DNA of 63,973 nt from Frankia sp. AgB1.9 (GCF_016786355.1 NZ_JADWYX010000014.1:1-63973); one strand, 5' to 3'. Shown: positions 14,633 through 23,331, counted from the first letter of the stretch. Program-made: numbers and translations. The notes: generated from the sequence alone by a model not told the origin.

Positions 14633-16383
14633 TGCCGGCGACCCCGATCAAGCCAGGCTTCGACCCAAGCCCAGCCCAGCGTTTGCTGATCGAGACACCG
14701 GGCAGCCAGGTGGTGCGGGCATGTCCAGGAGCCGGCAAGACTCAGAGCGTCGCGGAGCGGTTCTGGAACCGGCCTGGTCTTGAGAACGACCGCCGCGGGG
14801 TGGCGCTCCTGTCCTTCACCAACGCGGCGATCGCGGCGGCCGAGGCGCGCTGCCGCGACCACCCTGACCTGCTGAGAGCCCCGAACTTCCTCGGCACGAT
14901 CGACCGGTTCATCAACCGCTACATCGTTGGCCCCCTCCGTACCGCTGAGCGCGGCGAGCCCCCGACCTTCGTGAATACCTGGGACGCCCTGCCCGAGTCG
15001 GAGTACGGGGCCCGCGCTGACTGGCAGTTGCGCCTGAACCTCGCCTGGTTCTCCTTCGCCCTGGACGGCACGCCCACGCTGGACCGGGTCCCGGGTGACC
15101 TCAAGGATCGGGTCCTCAGGCGTGCCGCGCCGATCATGGCCAGCGTCCTCGCAGATGCGAAGACCAGGTGGTGGTCCCTAACCACCCGACGGGGCTACGT
15201 CGACTGCGAGTTGGCCCGTCACCTCATGCGCTCCTACTTCGCCAACCGGAGCCACAGGGAGCGGTTGAAGCGGCAGATGGCCCACCGCTTCGGCGAGGTC
15301 ATCATCGATGAGTACCAGGATTCCAGCGACGACGACGCCTATCTCATCCGCTTTCTGAAGTGGTGCGACCTCAGCATCGTCATGGTGGGCGACGTAGACC
15401 AGGCGATCTATGGCTTCCGCCAGGACACGCCCGCCGACCTGGACGCCTTGGCGAACCTCGTGAAGGCTGGGAAGCCGCTGGACGGCAACTTCCGCAGCAC
15501 GCCTGCCATCTGCGAGCTGGTGGACAGCCTGCGCCATGGGCCTCGCACTGATGTGGCGTGCGGGCGGTGGCAAGACGACAGCCGCCCCGTCTACGTCCTG
15601 AGGACCAACCGGCCGCCAGAGGCCGCCGGGAAGATCACGGATCTGGCCGCTCGGCACGGCTTCATGCCCGATCAGATCGTGGTGCTCTCCCATGGCGGCA
15701 ACGACGCGCGCACCTACGCCGGCGCGGCCAAACCACCTGAGCCGACTTCGGCAGGCGTCGAGCGCCTCGCTCAGGCAGCAGCGACCATCTGCGATGGCCG
15801 AGCGGAGCCGCGGGCTCGCGTCCAGGCCATGGCCGCCTTCGAGAACATCATGTGCAGCCTCGGGAAAGACGGTCTGGGCGACCTCCCCAAGGACGACTTC
15901 CTCGTACTCTGCGACCTGAACCCGCGGCAGTTCCGCACGGGCTGCCTGCGGCTTGCTCGGTGCGCAGCGCCCTATGAAATGACACCACGGGAGTACCGCG
16001 CGGCGATCAAGAGCGGCGTGGCCGGGCTTGGGTGGGACACGCTGTTCCCGAACATCCTGAGGAAGCTGCGTGTGACGAAGGGCGTCGGATGGCAGCACGC
16101 GCCCGCCTCGGATATCTCGGCGGCGCTGGCGTGGCGCACCGTCCACGGCTACAAGGGCTTGCAGTCACCTGCGGTCGCCGTCGTGATCCCGAAGCCGAGC
16201 GGTGGCGGGCTTCAGGAGGGCGTGTCCCACTGGGAGGACCAGAAGGACAGCGAGGCCCGACGCGTGCTGTACGTTGCCGCCTCGCGGGCGGAGCAACTCC
16301 TCATGCTGGTGGTGGACAACAGCCAGTTTGCGACCGTAGTCGAGATCCTGAAGCGAGACGACGTCCCCTACGAGGAGGCGTAG
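14632..16383 (+). CDS. gajB: Gabija GajB: UvrD-like SF1 helicase
   Basis: 583 aa. SF1A motifs in order: Walker A ACPGAGKTQSV, Ia LLSFTNAAIAAAE, FLGTIDRFINRY, II VIIDEYQDSSDDD, III MVGDVDQAIYGFRQ, IV DGNFRSTPAICELV, V VHGYKGLQSP and VI VLYVAASRAEQLL. Together with the adjacent OLD nuclease this is the two-gene Gabija anti-phage system. GajB senses DNA ends or activity and stimulates GajA. The genes overlap by one base, so they form an operon closed by the hairpin at 16441-16478. Confidence 0.87.
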   Translation: MPATPIKPGFDPSPAQRLLIETPGSQVVRACPGAGKTQSVAERFWNRPGLENDRRGVALLSFTNAAIAAAEARCRDHPDLLRAPNFLGTIDRFINRYIVGPLRTAERGEPPTFVNTWDALPESEYGARADWQLRLNLAWFSFALDGTPTLDRVPGDLKDRVLRRAAPIMASVLADAKTRWWSLTTRRGYVDCELARHLMRSYFANRSHRERLKRQMAHRFGEVIIDEYQDSSDDDAYLIRFLKWCDLSIVMVGDVDQAIYGFRQDTPADLDALANLVKAGKPLDGNFRSTPAICELVDSLRHGPRTDVACGRWQDDSRPVYVLRTNRPPEAAGKITDLAARHGFMPDQIVVLSHGGNDARTYAGAAKPPEPTSAGVERLAQAAATICDGRAEPRARVQAMAAFENIMCSLGKDGLGDLPKDDFLVLCDLNPRQFRTGCLRLARCAAPYEMTPREYRAAIKSGVAGLGWDTLFPNILRKLRVTKGVGWQHAPASDISAALAWRTVHGYKGLQSPAVAVVIPKPSGGGLQEGVSHWEDQKDSEARRVLYVAASRAEQLLMLVVDNSQFATVVEILKRDDVPYEEA

Positions 16384-16440
16384 TCCAGCGAATTGGCTTC
16401 AACCTGAAAGCTTTGGCAAAGCTGAAGCCCTCGGGTTGAG

Positions 16441-16478
16441 CCTCCAAGGCCCAACCGACTTGCGGTGGGCCTTGGAGG
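16441..16478. terminator. Terminator of the Gabija operon
   Basis: A perfect 13-bp stem (CCTCCAAGGCCCA at 16441-16453 with its complement at 16466-16478) and a 12-nt loop, 58 bp after gajB. It lies between convergent genes and could serve both directions. Confidence 0.75.
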
Positions 16479-16524
16479 ACGGTTCGGGGGGGTATGGCCG
16501 GGCTGCGCGATCCCGACCTGGGGC

Positions 16525-17118
16525 TCACGACCGCCTGGCGTAGACGAGCAGCGCCGGCTGCGGCCCGGTCTCCTCGATGAGCCGGGTATTCTCGATCACC
16601 GAAGCGGGTGTGGTGCCTGGAGCGGCGAACATCATCAGGTAGGTGATGAGGCAGAGCGCCGCGGATTGGACGGCCTGTTCGATGTCTTCAGGATCAACGG
16701 ACACGCTCGTCTCGTCCCGGCGAAACACGGTGACGGACTTCGGCGACCTGAAAGTGAACTGCGCCGAGACCGGCTCGTCTCCTCGCTCGCTCAGCCACAT
16801 CTGGATCAAGACAACGGCGATGAGCGCCGCCTGTTGGTCGAACTTCGGCCTGATCCGCTCGGCCAGTGTGTTGAACCGTTCGCTGGTCTGTAGCAGCGTC
16901 GGCTCCGTCGCGATCATCAGCCGGAAGTCCCGGATGTGCTCAATGGCTGCTCCGCTCGGCGTTGCCAGGAGGGCTGTCAGGTCGGGGTAGCGGTGCAGTA
17001 CCTCCTCCAGTTCGTCGTCGCTGCTGGCCTGGAGGTAGGCTCCGACCCCTTCCATGAGGTTCTCGAACCTGGCGTTCACCGCCGCGGATACAGCGTCGTC
17101 CGGACCAGGGCTGCTCAT
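16525..17118 (-). CDS. Hypothetical protein, 197 aa
   Basis: Starts MSSPGPDDAV at ATG 17118, behind GAGGGG. It is alpha-helical, with features such as YLQASSDDELEEVLHRYPDLTALL and AERIRPKFDQQAALIAVVLIQMWL. It has no domain that I recognise. Together with the plus-strand gene at 17561 it flanks a low-GC spacer. Its presence next to Gabija makes a link to defence possible, but there is no direct evidence. Confidence 0.55.
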   Translation of the reverse strand: MSSPGPDDAVSAAVNARFENLMEGVGAYLQASSDDELEEVLHRYPDLTALLATPSGAAIEHIRDFRLMIATEPTLLQTSERFNTLAERIRPKFDQQAALIAVVLIQMWLSERGDEPVSAQFTFRSPKSVTVFRRDETSVSVDPEDIEQAVQSAALCLITYLMMFAAPGTTPASVIENTRLIEETGPQPALLVYARRS

Positions 17119-17560
17119 GATGACCCCTCTCATCTGTCGGGGGAGGCCTTTTCCGTCCCCCGCGCCAACCGTGAAACGGATGGGCTGACGCGGAGGCAGA
17201 AGCTGTCGACATCGGAAGACGGGTATCTTGTAGCCAGTCAAAGGCCGCTCGATCTTGATCGTATAGTCGGAATAGGCCTCCGGCGCTCCATCCTTGATCA
17301 TAAACGTTTTGCTTACCGCTTAGAAGACGATGTCAGCCTCAGGCGGTCTCCTTCGGTCTTAGCCGTTGCTTGCAGGTGCGATCTCGCGCTAATCGTGTAG
17401 CCCAAGCTTCTACCGTTGACCTGTAACGCTGAAGGATTCTTATGCTTGCAAAATATGATGAAATTGTTCATAGTAATTGTCTCAGGCCGGCCCCTTGTAT
17501 TGGTGACCAAGGGGCTGGCCTGACAATTCGTGTCGGGCCATGTGAGGAGAGGACCGAAAC
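17119..17560. other. Divergent, AT-richer intergenic region
   Basis: No convincing gene. The part from 17290 to 17480 is clearly lower in GC. It contains the long hairpin at 17475-17528 in the leader of the following gene. Confidence 0.45.
17475..17528 (+). repeat. Long hairpin in the 5' leader of the 207-aa gene
   Basis: Arms 17475-17497 and 17508-17528 pair over about 21 bp with one mismatch (G opposite T) and a two-base bulge, around a 10-nt loop. It ends 32 bp before ATG 17561. It could be an attenuator, a terminator of upstream transcription or a protein-binding site. Confidence 0.6.
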
Positions 17561-18184
17561 ATGGCCAGCGAAACACCCGGTCTGGACCGCCTCGTTGAGA
17601 GGATGATGCAGGCACTCTCGCGCGGTGTGGCTGGCGTCGAAGAGCCGCCGGAGACGTTGGTTCGCGCTGAGGGCGCCGAGGCGACTGCGGCCTTTCTGCG
17701 CATGGCTGATCCGGAGCGCACAAGCGAACTGATCATGAAGATGATCTGCGCAATGGACAGCATCGACAACCCCGATGAGGTGATTGACTTCAAGGCCCAG
17801 TTTGACAGGATCACGCTCCATCAGTGGGAATCCGGGCTCCAGGAAGACGCCACATCTCATCTGGCATGGCTCCTTCACGCCGTGTATCAGGGGGTGTTGC
17901 AGACGTCGACGGCGCTCTTCTCTGCCTACCTTCCAGACGAGGCGGGCGCAGTCTTCGCGGATCTATGGCGCATCGCTTCGCGTCCTGAGACGTTCGAGGA
18001 CGGCGGCCTCTACCATGAACTATCGCGCATACCCGATGGTCTGCGGGATGCCCTCTCGCTCCTCGTGTCATCCGTGGCCGTCCGGCTCCTCATGAGTCGG
18101 AATGGCCGGGAAGTGACTCTCAAGTGGGCGGAGGCCGCCGCGCAGATCCCGCCGGCGCGTGAGGAAGATAGGGGCGCGAGCTAG
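17561..18184 (+). CDS. Hypothetical protein, 207 aa
   Basis: ATG 17561 lies behind GTGAGGAGAGGA, a strong site. The protein is helical and acidic, with no membrane segment (LVERMMQALSRGV, AAFLRMADPERTSELIMKMICAM, HLAWLLHAVYQGVL). No family is recognised. It is followed by a hairpin terminator at 18233. Confidence 0.6.
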   Translation: MASETPGLDRLVERMMQALSRGVAGVEEPPETLVRAEGAEATAAFLRMADPERTSELIMKMICAMDSIDNPDEVIDFKAQFDRITLHQWESGLQEDATSHLAWLLHAVYQGVLQTSTALFSAYLPDEAGAVFADLWRIASRPETFEDGGLYHELSRIPDGLRDALSLLVSSVAVRLLMSRNGREVTLKWAEAAAQIPPAREEDRGAS

Positions 18185-18232
18185 AGGCCCGAAGGGCCTT
18201 CGCACCGCAGCTGAAGAGTCGATGGCCGGGAC

Positions 18233-18265
18233 TGGCCCGCTAACGCAACAAGCGTTGGCGGGCCA
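18233..18265 (+). terminator. Terminator after the 207-aa gene
   Basis: A 14-bp stem (18233-18246 with 18252-18265, one wobble pair) with an AACAA loop, followed by TTT. Confidence 0.75.
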
Positions 18266-18636
18266 TTTCCATGCCCAGGCTTGGCTACCAGTATCGATAC
18301 TGCACCCAATTCCGGTGGGCTGTCGCCCAGCTTTTGTAGCGATCGAGTGCGTACGAGTCGCATCACCGTATCTGTGTGGCCGGGTTGCTTCGCCAGTAGG
18401 CTCCGGCGGCCACCATCTTGATGGCCGGGGTGGATTAGCATAGACCATAGCCGATCTTTGGCAAGGTCTCAAACCGCCGCGGCTCGTAGGAAACGCGGGC
18501 AGCCTTGGGGCCGGTGAAGCAGTCGACGTTGCAGCGTTTGCGGGCTCGTTCTCCATCCTTCCTGCGGCATGGGTCAGAGCGACGAGGAGGAGGACACACG
18601 TAGCGCAGTGCCAGAGCCGCAGGATAGTCAGGCGGC
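18266..18636. other. Stretch between the terminator and the DUF2637 gene
   Basis: There is no well-supported gene here. A minus-strand ORF (18068-18640) begins with an ATGA overlap at the end of the DUF2637 gene and has a hydrophobic start (LRLWHCATCVLLLVALTHAAG). However, it runs through the terminator and into the opposite gene, so at most its first ~70 codons could be real. Confidence 0.3.
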
Positions 18637-19107
18637 TCATGAGCGGCGGGTCGGCCGCTTGGGAGTCGGTGTCGGCTTGGCCTCGGGCTTGGGCGTGTCC
18701 TGGCGGCCGATGGGCACACGGTTAGCCCGGACGGCGGCCCTACGCAGCTCCTCGAACGCCATCTCTACCGTGGCCATCAAAGCCGCCGGTGGGACAAGGG
18801 CAACGGCCCAAGCTCCGAGATGATGGGGTGCCTGGGCAATGTTGAAGGCCAGTGAGGCTAGGGCAGCGATGATGAGCACTGCCTGGGCCATACGGGCTTT
18901 CTCGCCATGTACTGAACGCTCCAGCCATTTGGCTGAGGCCATGAGAATCGGCAGGTCCACAAGCGGCGGGATGGCAAAAGCCCAGCCGCTTTGCACGGTG
19001 CCGGACCGCTCGGCGAAGAGGCGAATGGAGTCGTAGGAGACCGCGAAGGCAAGCGTGCCGACTGCGCCCATGAGGGCGATGGTGATGATTGCAATGGTTC
19101 GTCGCAT
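18637..19107 (-). CDS. DUF2637 family membrane protein
   Basis: 156 aa from ATG 19107. Four probable membrane helices: near the start (IAIITIALMGAVGTLAFAV), GWAFAIPPLVDLPILMAS, AVLIIAALASLAFNIA and LGAWAVALVPPAALMATVEM. The tail is basic and Pro/Thr-rich (TPKPEAKPTPTPKRPTRRS). DUF2637 proteins are common in actinobacterial integrative elements and plasmids, often near transfer or integration genes. Their role is unknown, perhaps linked to spread within mycelium. It lies beside the integrase and supports the view that this is an element. Confidence 0.8.
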   Translation of the reverse strand: MRRTIAIITIALMGAVGTLAFAVSYDSIRLFAERSGTVQSGWAFAIPPLVDLPILMASAKWLERSVHGEKARMAQAVLIIAALASLAFNIAQAPHHLGAWAVALVPPAALMATVEMAFEELRRAAVRANRVPIGRQDTPKPEAKPTPTPKRPTRRS

Positions 19108-19225
19108 GCCAACAACGCTGCCAGCTGATAAGCGGTTGGGCAGGTAGCACTCTGGCAAGGTGGCGGTTCGGAACTGCCAAACCGCGATCTAGCGATGCGC
19201 TCTGGCCAGCCAAGGCTTGCTACTT

Positions 19226-19330
19226 ATGACCCGTACCGTTGACTGGATTCGTGAGCAGCTAGCTAAAGCCCCAACGCTGACGACAGAGAAGTGGCAGCGT
19301 ATCGCCCGCATCCTTGGTGGCCGCCGATGA
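19226..19330 (+). CDS. Small element-type protein, 34 aa
   Basis: A short ORF, MTRTVDWIREQLAKAPTLTT followed by EKWQRIARILGGRR. Very similar short proteins (WI--QLAkAPpLt-e--rrla-lLg) occur near the integration genes of actinobacterial mobile elements. The stop overlaps the start of the next gene as ATGA (19327-19330), which supports translation. The function is unknown. Confidence 0.65.
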   Translation: MTRTVDWIREQLAKAPTLTTEKWQRIARILGGRR

Positions 19331-19572
19331 ACGACGAACTCAAGTGGCTAAGGCTTCAGCTCCAGCGCGAGGCAACAGGAGACCCAAGACTTATACAGGT
19401 CGCTCAATCACTTGCGCGCATAACGGCCGAGGTCCTAGATCTCCTCGACGAAGCCGCGGACCTTGCTCACTACGCAGGCGATGATGTGGTGGCCGCCGTC
19501 GAGGAAGTAAGGAAACAGGCTAAGTCGGTGCTGCGAGCAACGGCACTTATAGTTGCCTGGTTTGATCAATAG
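19327..19572 (+). CDS. Small hypothetical protein, 81 aa
   Basis: Starts MNDELKWLRLQLQREAT at ATG 19327, coupled to the 34-aa gene. It is a helical protein (AQSLARITAEVLDLLDEAADLA, VAAVEEVRKQAKSVL). It overlaps the integrase start region by 20 bp, so it is probably co-transcribed with it. It is too large and too acidic for a classical Xis; its role is unknown. Confidence 0.6.
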   Translation: MNDELKWLRLQLQREATGDPRLIQVAQSLARITAEVLDLLDEAADLAHYAGDDVVAAVEEVRKQAKSVLRATALIVAWFDQ

Positions 19573-21127
19573 GCGCATAAGTGATCATGTGGACCTTAAC
19601 AATGGTGCGGTACAGCGCGCCCATCTGGGAGACCTTACCGGCCTCAACTTTGCTGCCCTTGTCCGTCTGTCATTCGAGGTTGATCCCCAGAAGCTAGAAG
19701 AACTCAAGGTGAAGGTTCTGGCTGATCTGGATATCAATAACCGTGAGGTGCAGCTAGAAGACTGTGAGACGTACATCCGTAGCCGCGGGGGCACGCTCAT
19801 CTACTACTATGATGAGCCCAACTCCTCGGCATGGAAGAAGCGCAAGGTCAAACTACCTGATGGCACAGTTGGCTATCGGGTTATTCGGCCCATCTTTGAT
19901 GGTGTCCTCGAAGACCTCAAGCGTGGACTAACGCCAAACGGCAAGAGGCTCGATGGCCTGGTAGTGGCCGACTTCGACCGGCTCACCCGCGACCAGCGCC
20001 ATCTAGAAGATGCCATCGACGTGGTTATGCAGTTCGGACGTCCCATCATCGATATCACCGGGACGCTCGACCTGCTAACTGACAGCGGTCGAGACATGGC
20101 CCGCATCATGGTGACTATCAAATCTCGGCAGTCGGCCGACACCTCGAAGCGGGTACGCACGAAGCACCGAGTAATGGCAGAGCACGGCAGGAAGGTGAAC
20201 GGGCCACGGGCATTCGGCTGGCTAGAAGACGGCATAAGGCTTCATCCTGTGGAGGCTCCGATACTTCATAAGGCAGTCGACGATCTGCTAGCCGGTGTGA
20301 ATTCCACCCGTATTTTCAGGGGATGGAACAAGGCGGGAGTCAAAACCACTAAGGGCAACCTGTGGGTTCGTGCATCGTTCGTGAAGATCATGACGAATCC
20401 GCGACTGGCGGGCTGGCGCATCTACCAAGGGCGCATAGCTACGGATAAAGATAACCGCCCGGTGAAAGCTCCTAGCGAGCCGTTGGTGTCCAACGAAGCC
20501 TGGCTAGCGGTCTGCGAGATACTCAAGCCTAAGACCGAATCTCATGACCCCAGGCGTCGTCGGGTCTATCTACTGTCCGGCATACTCAGATGCGGCAAGT
20601 GTGGGCAGAAGCTCTATGGTTCTAAGTCGACAAGCTACGCGTGCGGCTACATGTACTGGTGCGTCGATGATCGAACACACATTGAATGCTCGGGCGTCTA
20701 CGGCGCAGGTAGGCCGATAGACGACTTGGTGACTGAGCTTGTGCTCGCCTATCTAGCCGATCATCGCGTGTCTCTAGGTGAGAAGGTGTGGCCGGGAAAT
20801 GGTGAGCTCGCGTCACTTGAGACACGTATAGGCGAGCTGATGGCCGCCTACAGGGCCGGTGAACTAACAGCCGCGCTCGTCTTCCCTAACGTGCGAGAAC
20901 TGGAAGAGCGAAGAAGCGCACTCATCGAAGATCGAGGATTGTGGGTACAGGCTCGCGCTGGAACACCTCGTGTTACCAACGTAGTTGCCGAGTGGCCAAA
21001 GCTTGAGATCGAGCAGCGCCGCGTGATTATCGAGACGGTTATCAGTGCCATTGTTCTCAAACCGCCGACTCTTACGGGCACCCGTAGCTTCGACCCGAGA
21101 AGACTAGAGGTAGTCTGGCTTAGCTGA
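19553..21127 (+). CDS. Large serine recombinase (integrase)
   Basis: About 510-524 aa. The catalytic domain has AALVRLSFEVD (Ser of R-x-S), REVQLEDCETYIRSRGGTLIYYYDEPNSSA and VADFDRLTRDQRHLEDAI. The recombinase domain follows (GPRAFGWLEDGIRLHPVEAPILHKAV, then RASFVKIMTNPRLAGWRIYQG). Then comes a zinc ribbon (LSGILRCGKCGQKLYG) and a C-terminal coiled-coil region (LASLETRIGELMAAYRAGEL). The start is uncertain: TTG 19553 or 19562, or GTG 19589. Such enzymes integrate elements at attB/attP without host factors. Its GC is lower than the flanking chromosome. It lies ~130 bp from the interrupted oxidase gene. Confidence 0.88.
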   Translation: MPGLINRRISDHVDLNNGAVQRAHLGDLTGLNFAALVRLSFEVDPQKLEELKVKVLADLDINNREVQLEDCETYIRSRGGTLIYYYDEPNSSAWKKRKVKLPDGTVGYRVIRPIFDGVLEDLKRGLTPNGKRLDGLVVADFDRLTRDQRHLEDAIDVVMQFGRPIIDITGTLDLLTDSGRDMARIMVTIKSRQSADTSKRVRTKHRVMAEHGRKVNGPRAFGWLEDGIRLHPVEAPILHKAVDDLLAGVNSTRIFRGWNKAGVKTTKGNLWVRASFVKIMTNPRLAGWRIYQGRIATDKDNRPVKAPSEPLVSNEAWLAVCEILKPKTESHDPRRRRVYLLSGILRCGKCGQKLYGSKSTSYACGYMYWCVDDRTHIECSGVYGAGRPIDDLVTELVLAYLADHRVSLGEKVWPGNGELASLETRIGELMAAYRAGELTAALVFPNVRELEERRSALIEDRGLWVQARAGTPRVTNVVAEWPKLEIEQRRVIIETVISAIVLKPPTLTGTRSFDPRRLEVVWLS

Positions 21128-21170
21128 ACCACAAACCTTTTTCCGCAAGTCTCAAGAAGATTTGGCCACA

Positions 21171-21200
21171 AATCACCTTCGTGACGTCACGAAGGTGATT
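21171..21200. repeat. 30-bp perfect palindrome after the integrase
   Basis: AATCACCTTCGTGAC at 21171-21185 is followed directly by its reverse complement to 21200, with no loop. A 10-bp hairpin (21200-21209 with 21221-21230, one mismatch) follows. The pair lies between convergent genes near the element end and could act as a bidirectional terminator or a protein-binding site. Confidence 0.8.
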
Positions 21201-21211
21201 GCCCCTGCCGG

Positions 21212-21970
21212 CTACACGCTGGCGGGGGCAAGATCGTTTGAGTACCCATGTTGATGTATGTTCTGGTCGGTGAAGTAGTTCGCCAGGCAGTGGCCGCGTA
21301 GCTGCGGGAAGTTCGACGTCGCCAGGTCGCGGGGCCGCCAGCCGGTGACCCAGGTGTCCAGCGTGACGACGATCCCGGCGAAGCCCGCGCGTTCCGCCCG
21401 GGCTACCAGGCTCTCCGCGAGCTCCCGGTCCTTCGGCGTGTAGAGCTGAAAGAAGCCAGGAGTCTCGCCCAGCTCGGCGGCGACGTCCTCCAGCGGGTCG
21501 ACGGTCAGCGTCGAGGCGACCATCGGGACGTCGGCGCGCGCGGCGGCCCGCGCCGTCTCCAGGTCGCCGTGGCCGCTCTGCGCGCACAGCCCGATGACCC
21601 CGATCGGCGCGAGGAACACCGGTGCCGGCCAGCGCCGGCCCCACAGCTCGACGGACAGGTCCCGCTCGACCGCGCCGACCAGCATCCTCGGGATCAGCCC
21701 CCAGGTCTGGAACGCCGCCACGTTGGCCCGCTGCGTCGCCTCGTCACCCGCGCCGCCGGCCACGTACGACCAGACCGACGACGGCAAGGCGCTCTGGGCC
21801 CGGCGTTCAAGCTCCTCGAACACCATTGGCAACGTCGGAACGACCCCGCTCAGCCCCTGCAGATAGATCTCAAGCTGAAAATCCCCAAACGGCTCAGGAA
21901 GCCCCACCACGCCCCGCCTCTCGTTCGATCCCGCCTCGGGGAGGATCTTCCTCTGAGGCTCGCCCCTCAT
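21212..21970 (-). pseudogene. C-terminally truncated FMN-dependent alpha-hydroxy-acid oxidase (lactate 2-monooxygenase-like)
   Basis: The reading frame starts [17 protein letters not shown] and runs through [42 protein letters not shown] and [18 protein letters not shown] to [33 protein letters not shown] and [10 protein letters not shown]. This matches the N-terminal ~60% of the family. It then ends in 17 foreign residues (from QNIHQ). The catalytic His and the GVSNHGGRQ-type FMN region are missing. The break lies at about 21,265, next to the integrase, so the gene was probably interrupted by insertion of the element. Confidence 0.8.
21255..21268. other. Predicted right attachment junction of the integrated element
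   Basis: The alpha-hydroxy-acid oxidase homology stops after the codons for FTD (about 21266-21268). To the left lies element-type DNA with the integrase 130 bp away. This places the attR-type junction here to within a few bases. The left end and the rest of the oxidase gene are not in the window. Confidence 0.55.
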
Positions 21971-22041
21971 CTTCTAGCGAAGGTGTCGGCGCACCTCGGC
22001 GGCGAAGCGAGGCAAGCCGGCGCGTTCGAGCAGTGGGAGCA

Positions 22042-22133
22042 GGCCAACTTGATCGCCGTTTGCGCCCTCGGATGGTTGCTGAGCGGCTGTGAGTACGACC
22101 ATCCGAGGGCCGAAACGGCGATCAAGATTGGCC
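22042..22133. repeat. Dispersed palindromic repeat, copy 1
   Basis: Arms 22042-22076 and 22098-22133 pair over about 34 bp with few mismatches, around a 21-nt loop. The arm includes CTTGATCGCCGTTT and GCCCTCGGATGGT. A diverged relative lies at 48550-48630, so this is a repeat family (REP/MITE-like) rather than a unique structure. Confidence 0.7.
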
Positions 22134-22178
22134 GTCGAACGAGGGGACGGACCTTGTCGGCCGCGGCGCTGGCCGTGG

Positions 22179-23012
22179 TCAGTCGGCTGGCTCGGGCTGG
22201 GGTTGCGGCGCGCGTGGGTCGGGGAGGCGGTCGGTCGCGGCGAACTGTTCGACGGTGAGCTCGTCCGGGCCGGGGACCAGCCGGTGGACCTGGCCGCGGC
22301 CGAGGACGGTCACCGCGTCGTCGGTCAGGTGGATGGCGGTGTCCTCGTCGATGCCCCAGCCCTCGGCGGGGCGGCCGGCGGCGGCCTCGGCCCGGGCCGC
22401 GACGAGCAGGCGGGGGAGAGTTCCCCACTGGGCGCAGTGGATGTCGACGAGCGCGGGCACGAGGCCGAGGCCGTCGGTGACGGTGACCTCGTCCAGGCTC
22501 TCCCCGGCCTCCTCGTCGCAGATCGGCAGGCCGTCTGAACGCCAGCCGCCGATGACGGCGCGGTCGGCCGCGACGGCGGCGCCGGCCGAGTAGCCCGCGT
22601 ACGGGGCTCCGGTGCGGGCGAGCCAGGCGTGCACGTCCGCGCGGACGGACGCGAGTGCCGTCGCGTAGTCGGGGGTGAGGCCGCCGGCGACGAACAGCCC
22701 GGTCGCGCCGTCCAGCGCCGCGACATCGAGCCGACCGCCGGACGGGATCTGTATCAGTACGGGCCGGCACGGGCCGGCGGACGTCAGCAGCCGCGACCAG
22801 CGGTCGAACGGGTCCAGCCGGCGGGCACGCCGGTAGGCGCGGGTCCACGGTGGCGTCGGACGGTCGTCGCCCTCGTCTACGAGCACGCAGGCGATCACGG
22901 CGCCAGGCCCGGCGGCCGCGACGAAGGGGCCGAAGAGCGTCGGCGCGGCGGCCGTGTCCCGACCGCCGCCGACCAGCGTGACGTCCACTCGGCCATGTTT
23001 CCACCGCGACAT
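22179..23012 (-). CDS. Peptidase S51 / cyanophycinase-like protein
   Basis: 277 aa. The fold resembles class I glutamine amidotransferase-like S51 peptidases: GLFVAGGLTPDYATAL, the nucleophile Ser in YAGYSAGAAVAADRAVIGG, and WGIDEDTAIHLTDDAVTVLG near the end. Family members are dipeptidase E and cyanophycinase; no cyanophycin synthetase is next to it, so the substrate is unknown. The start at 23012 (MSRWKHGRVDVTLVGGG) gives a good N-terminal strand. Confidence 0.75.
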   Translation of the reverse strand: MSRWKHGRVDVTLVGGGRDTAAAPTLFGPFVAAAGPGAVIACVLVDEGDDRPTPPWTRAYRRARRLDPFDRWSRLLTSAGPCRPVLIQIPSGGRLDVAALDGATGLFVAGGLTPDYATALASVRADVHAWLARTGAPYAGYSAGAAVAADRAVIGGWRSDGLPICDEEAGESLDEVTVTDGLGLVPALVDIHCAQWGTLPRLLVAARAEAAAGRPAEGWGIDEDTAIHLTDDAVTVLGRGQVHRLVPGPDELTVEQFAATDRLPDPRAPQPQPEPAD

Positions 23013-23331
23013 TTCCGTGGCGCTTCGTGGCCCACCCGAAGTGGTCCCGAAGCCGACGCCGGCTCAGTACTCGACGTGGACGGCCGGGGCGTCGGGGGCG
23101 TGCAGGACCGGGCCGTAGTGCTCGGCGAACAGCTTCGCGATGAGCTCGCCTGCCGACGCCCACCTTGATGAAGATCGGTTCCGTGTCGCTTTGAGCCACC
23201 GGACGCTTCCAAAATCAACATGCCATCCGCAACCAGGCCGTTGCCTGCGTGTCGGGTATGGCCACGCTTCGTGGCCTATGCAAAGCTAGGAGTCGCAGCG
23301 TGCGGGGGCGCGCCCGCGACCTGCGTGTCGT
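23013..23331. other. Intergenic region with a possible small frameshifted remnant
   Basis: On the minus strand, MAQSDTEPIFIKV (from 23199) and, one frame over, ELIAKLFAEHYGPVLHAP to a stop at 23064 look like two halves of one small protein. No intact frame joins them. The rest shows nothing recognisable. Confidence 0.3.

Noticed and set aside
18068..18640. Minus-strand ORF coupled to the DUF2637 gene
   Set aside because: The start and hydrophobic segment are attractive, but the frame runs through a terminator and into the opposite gene; not enough to call.
23064..23199. Possible frameshifted small gene
   Set aside because: Two protein-like pieces in different frames, no recognised family and no intact start-to-stop frame.
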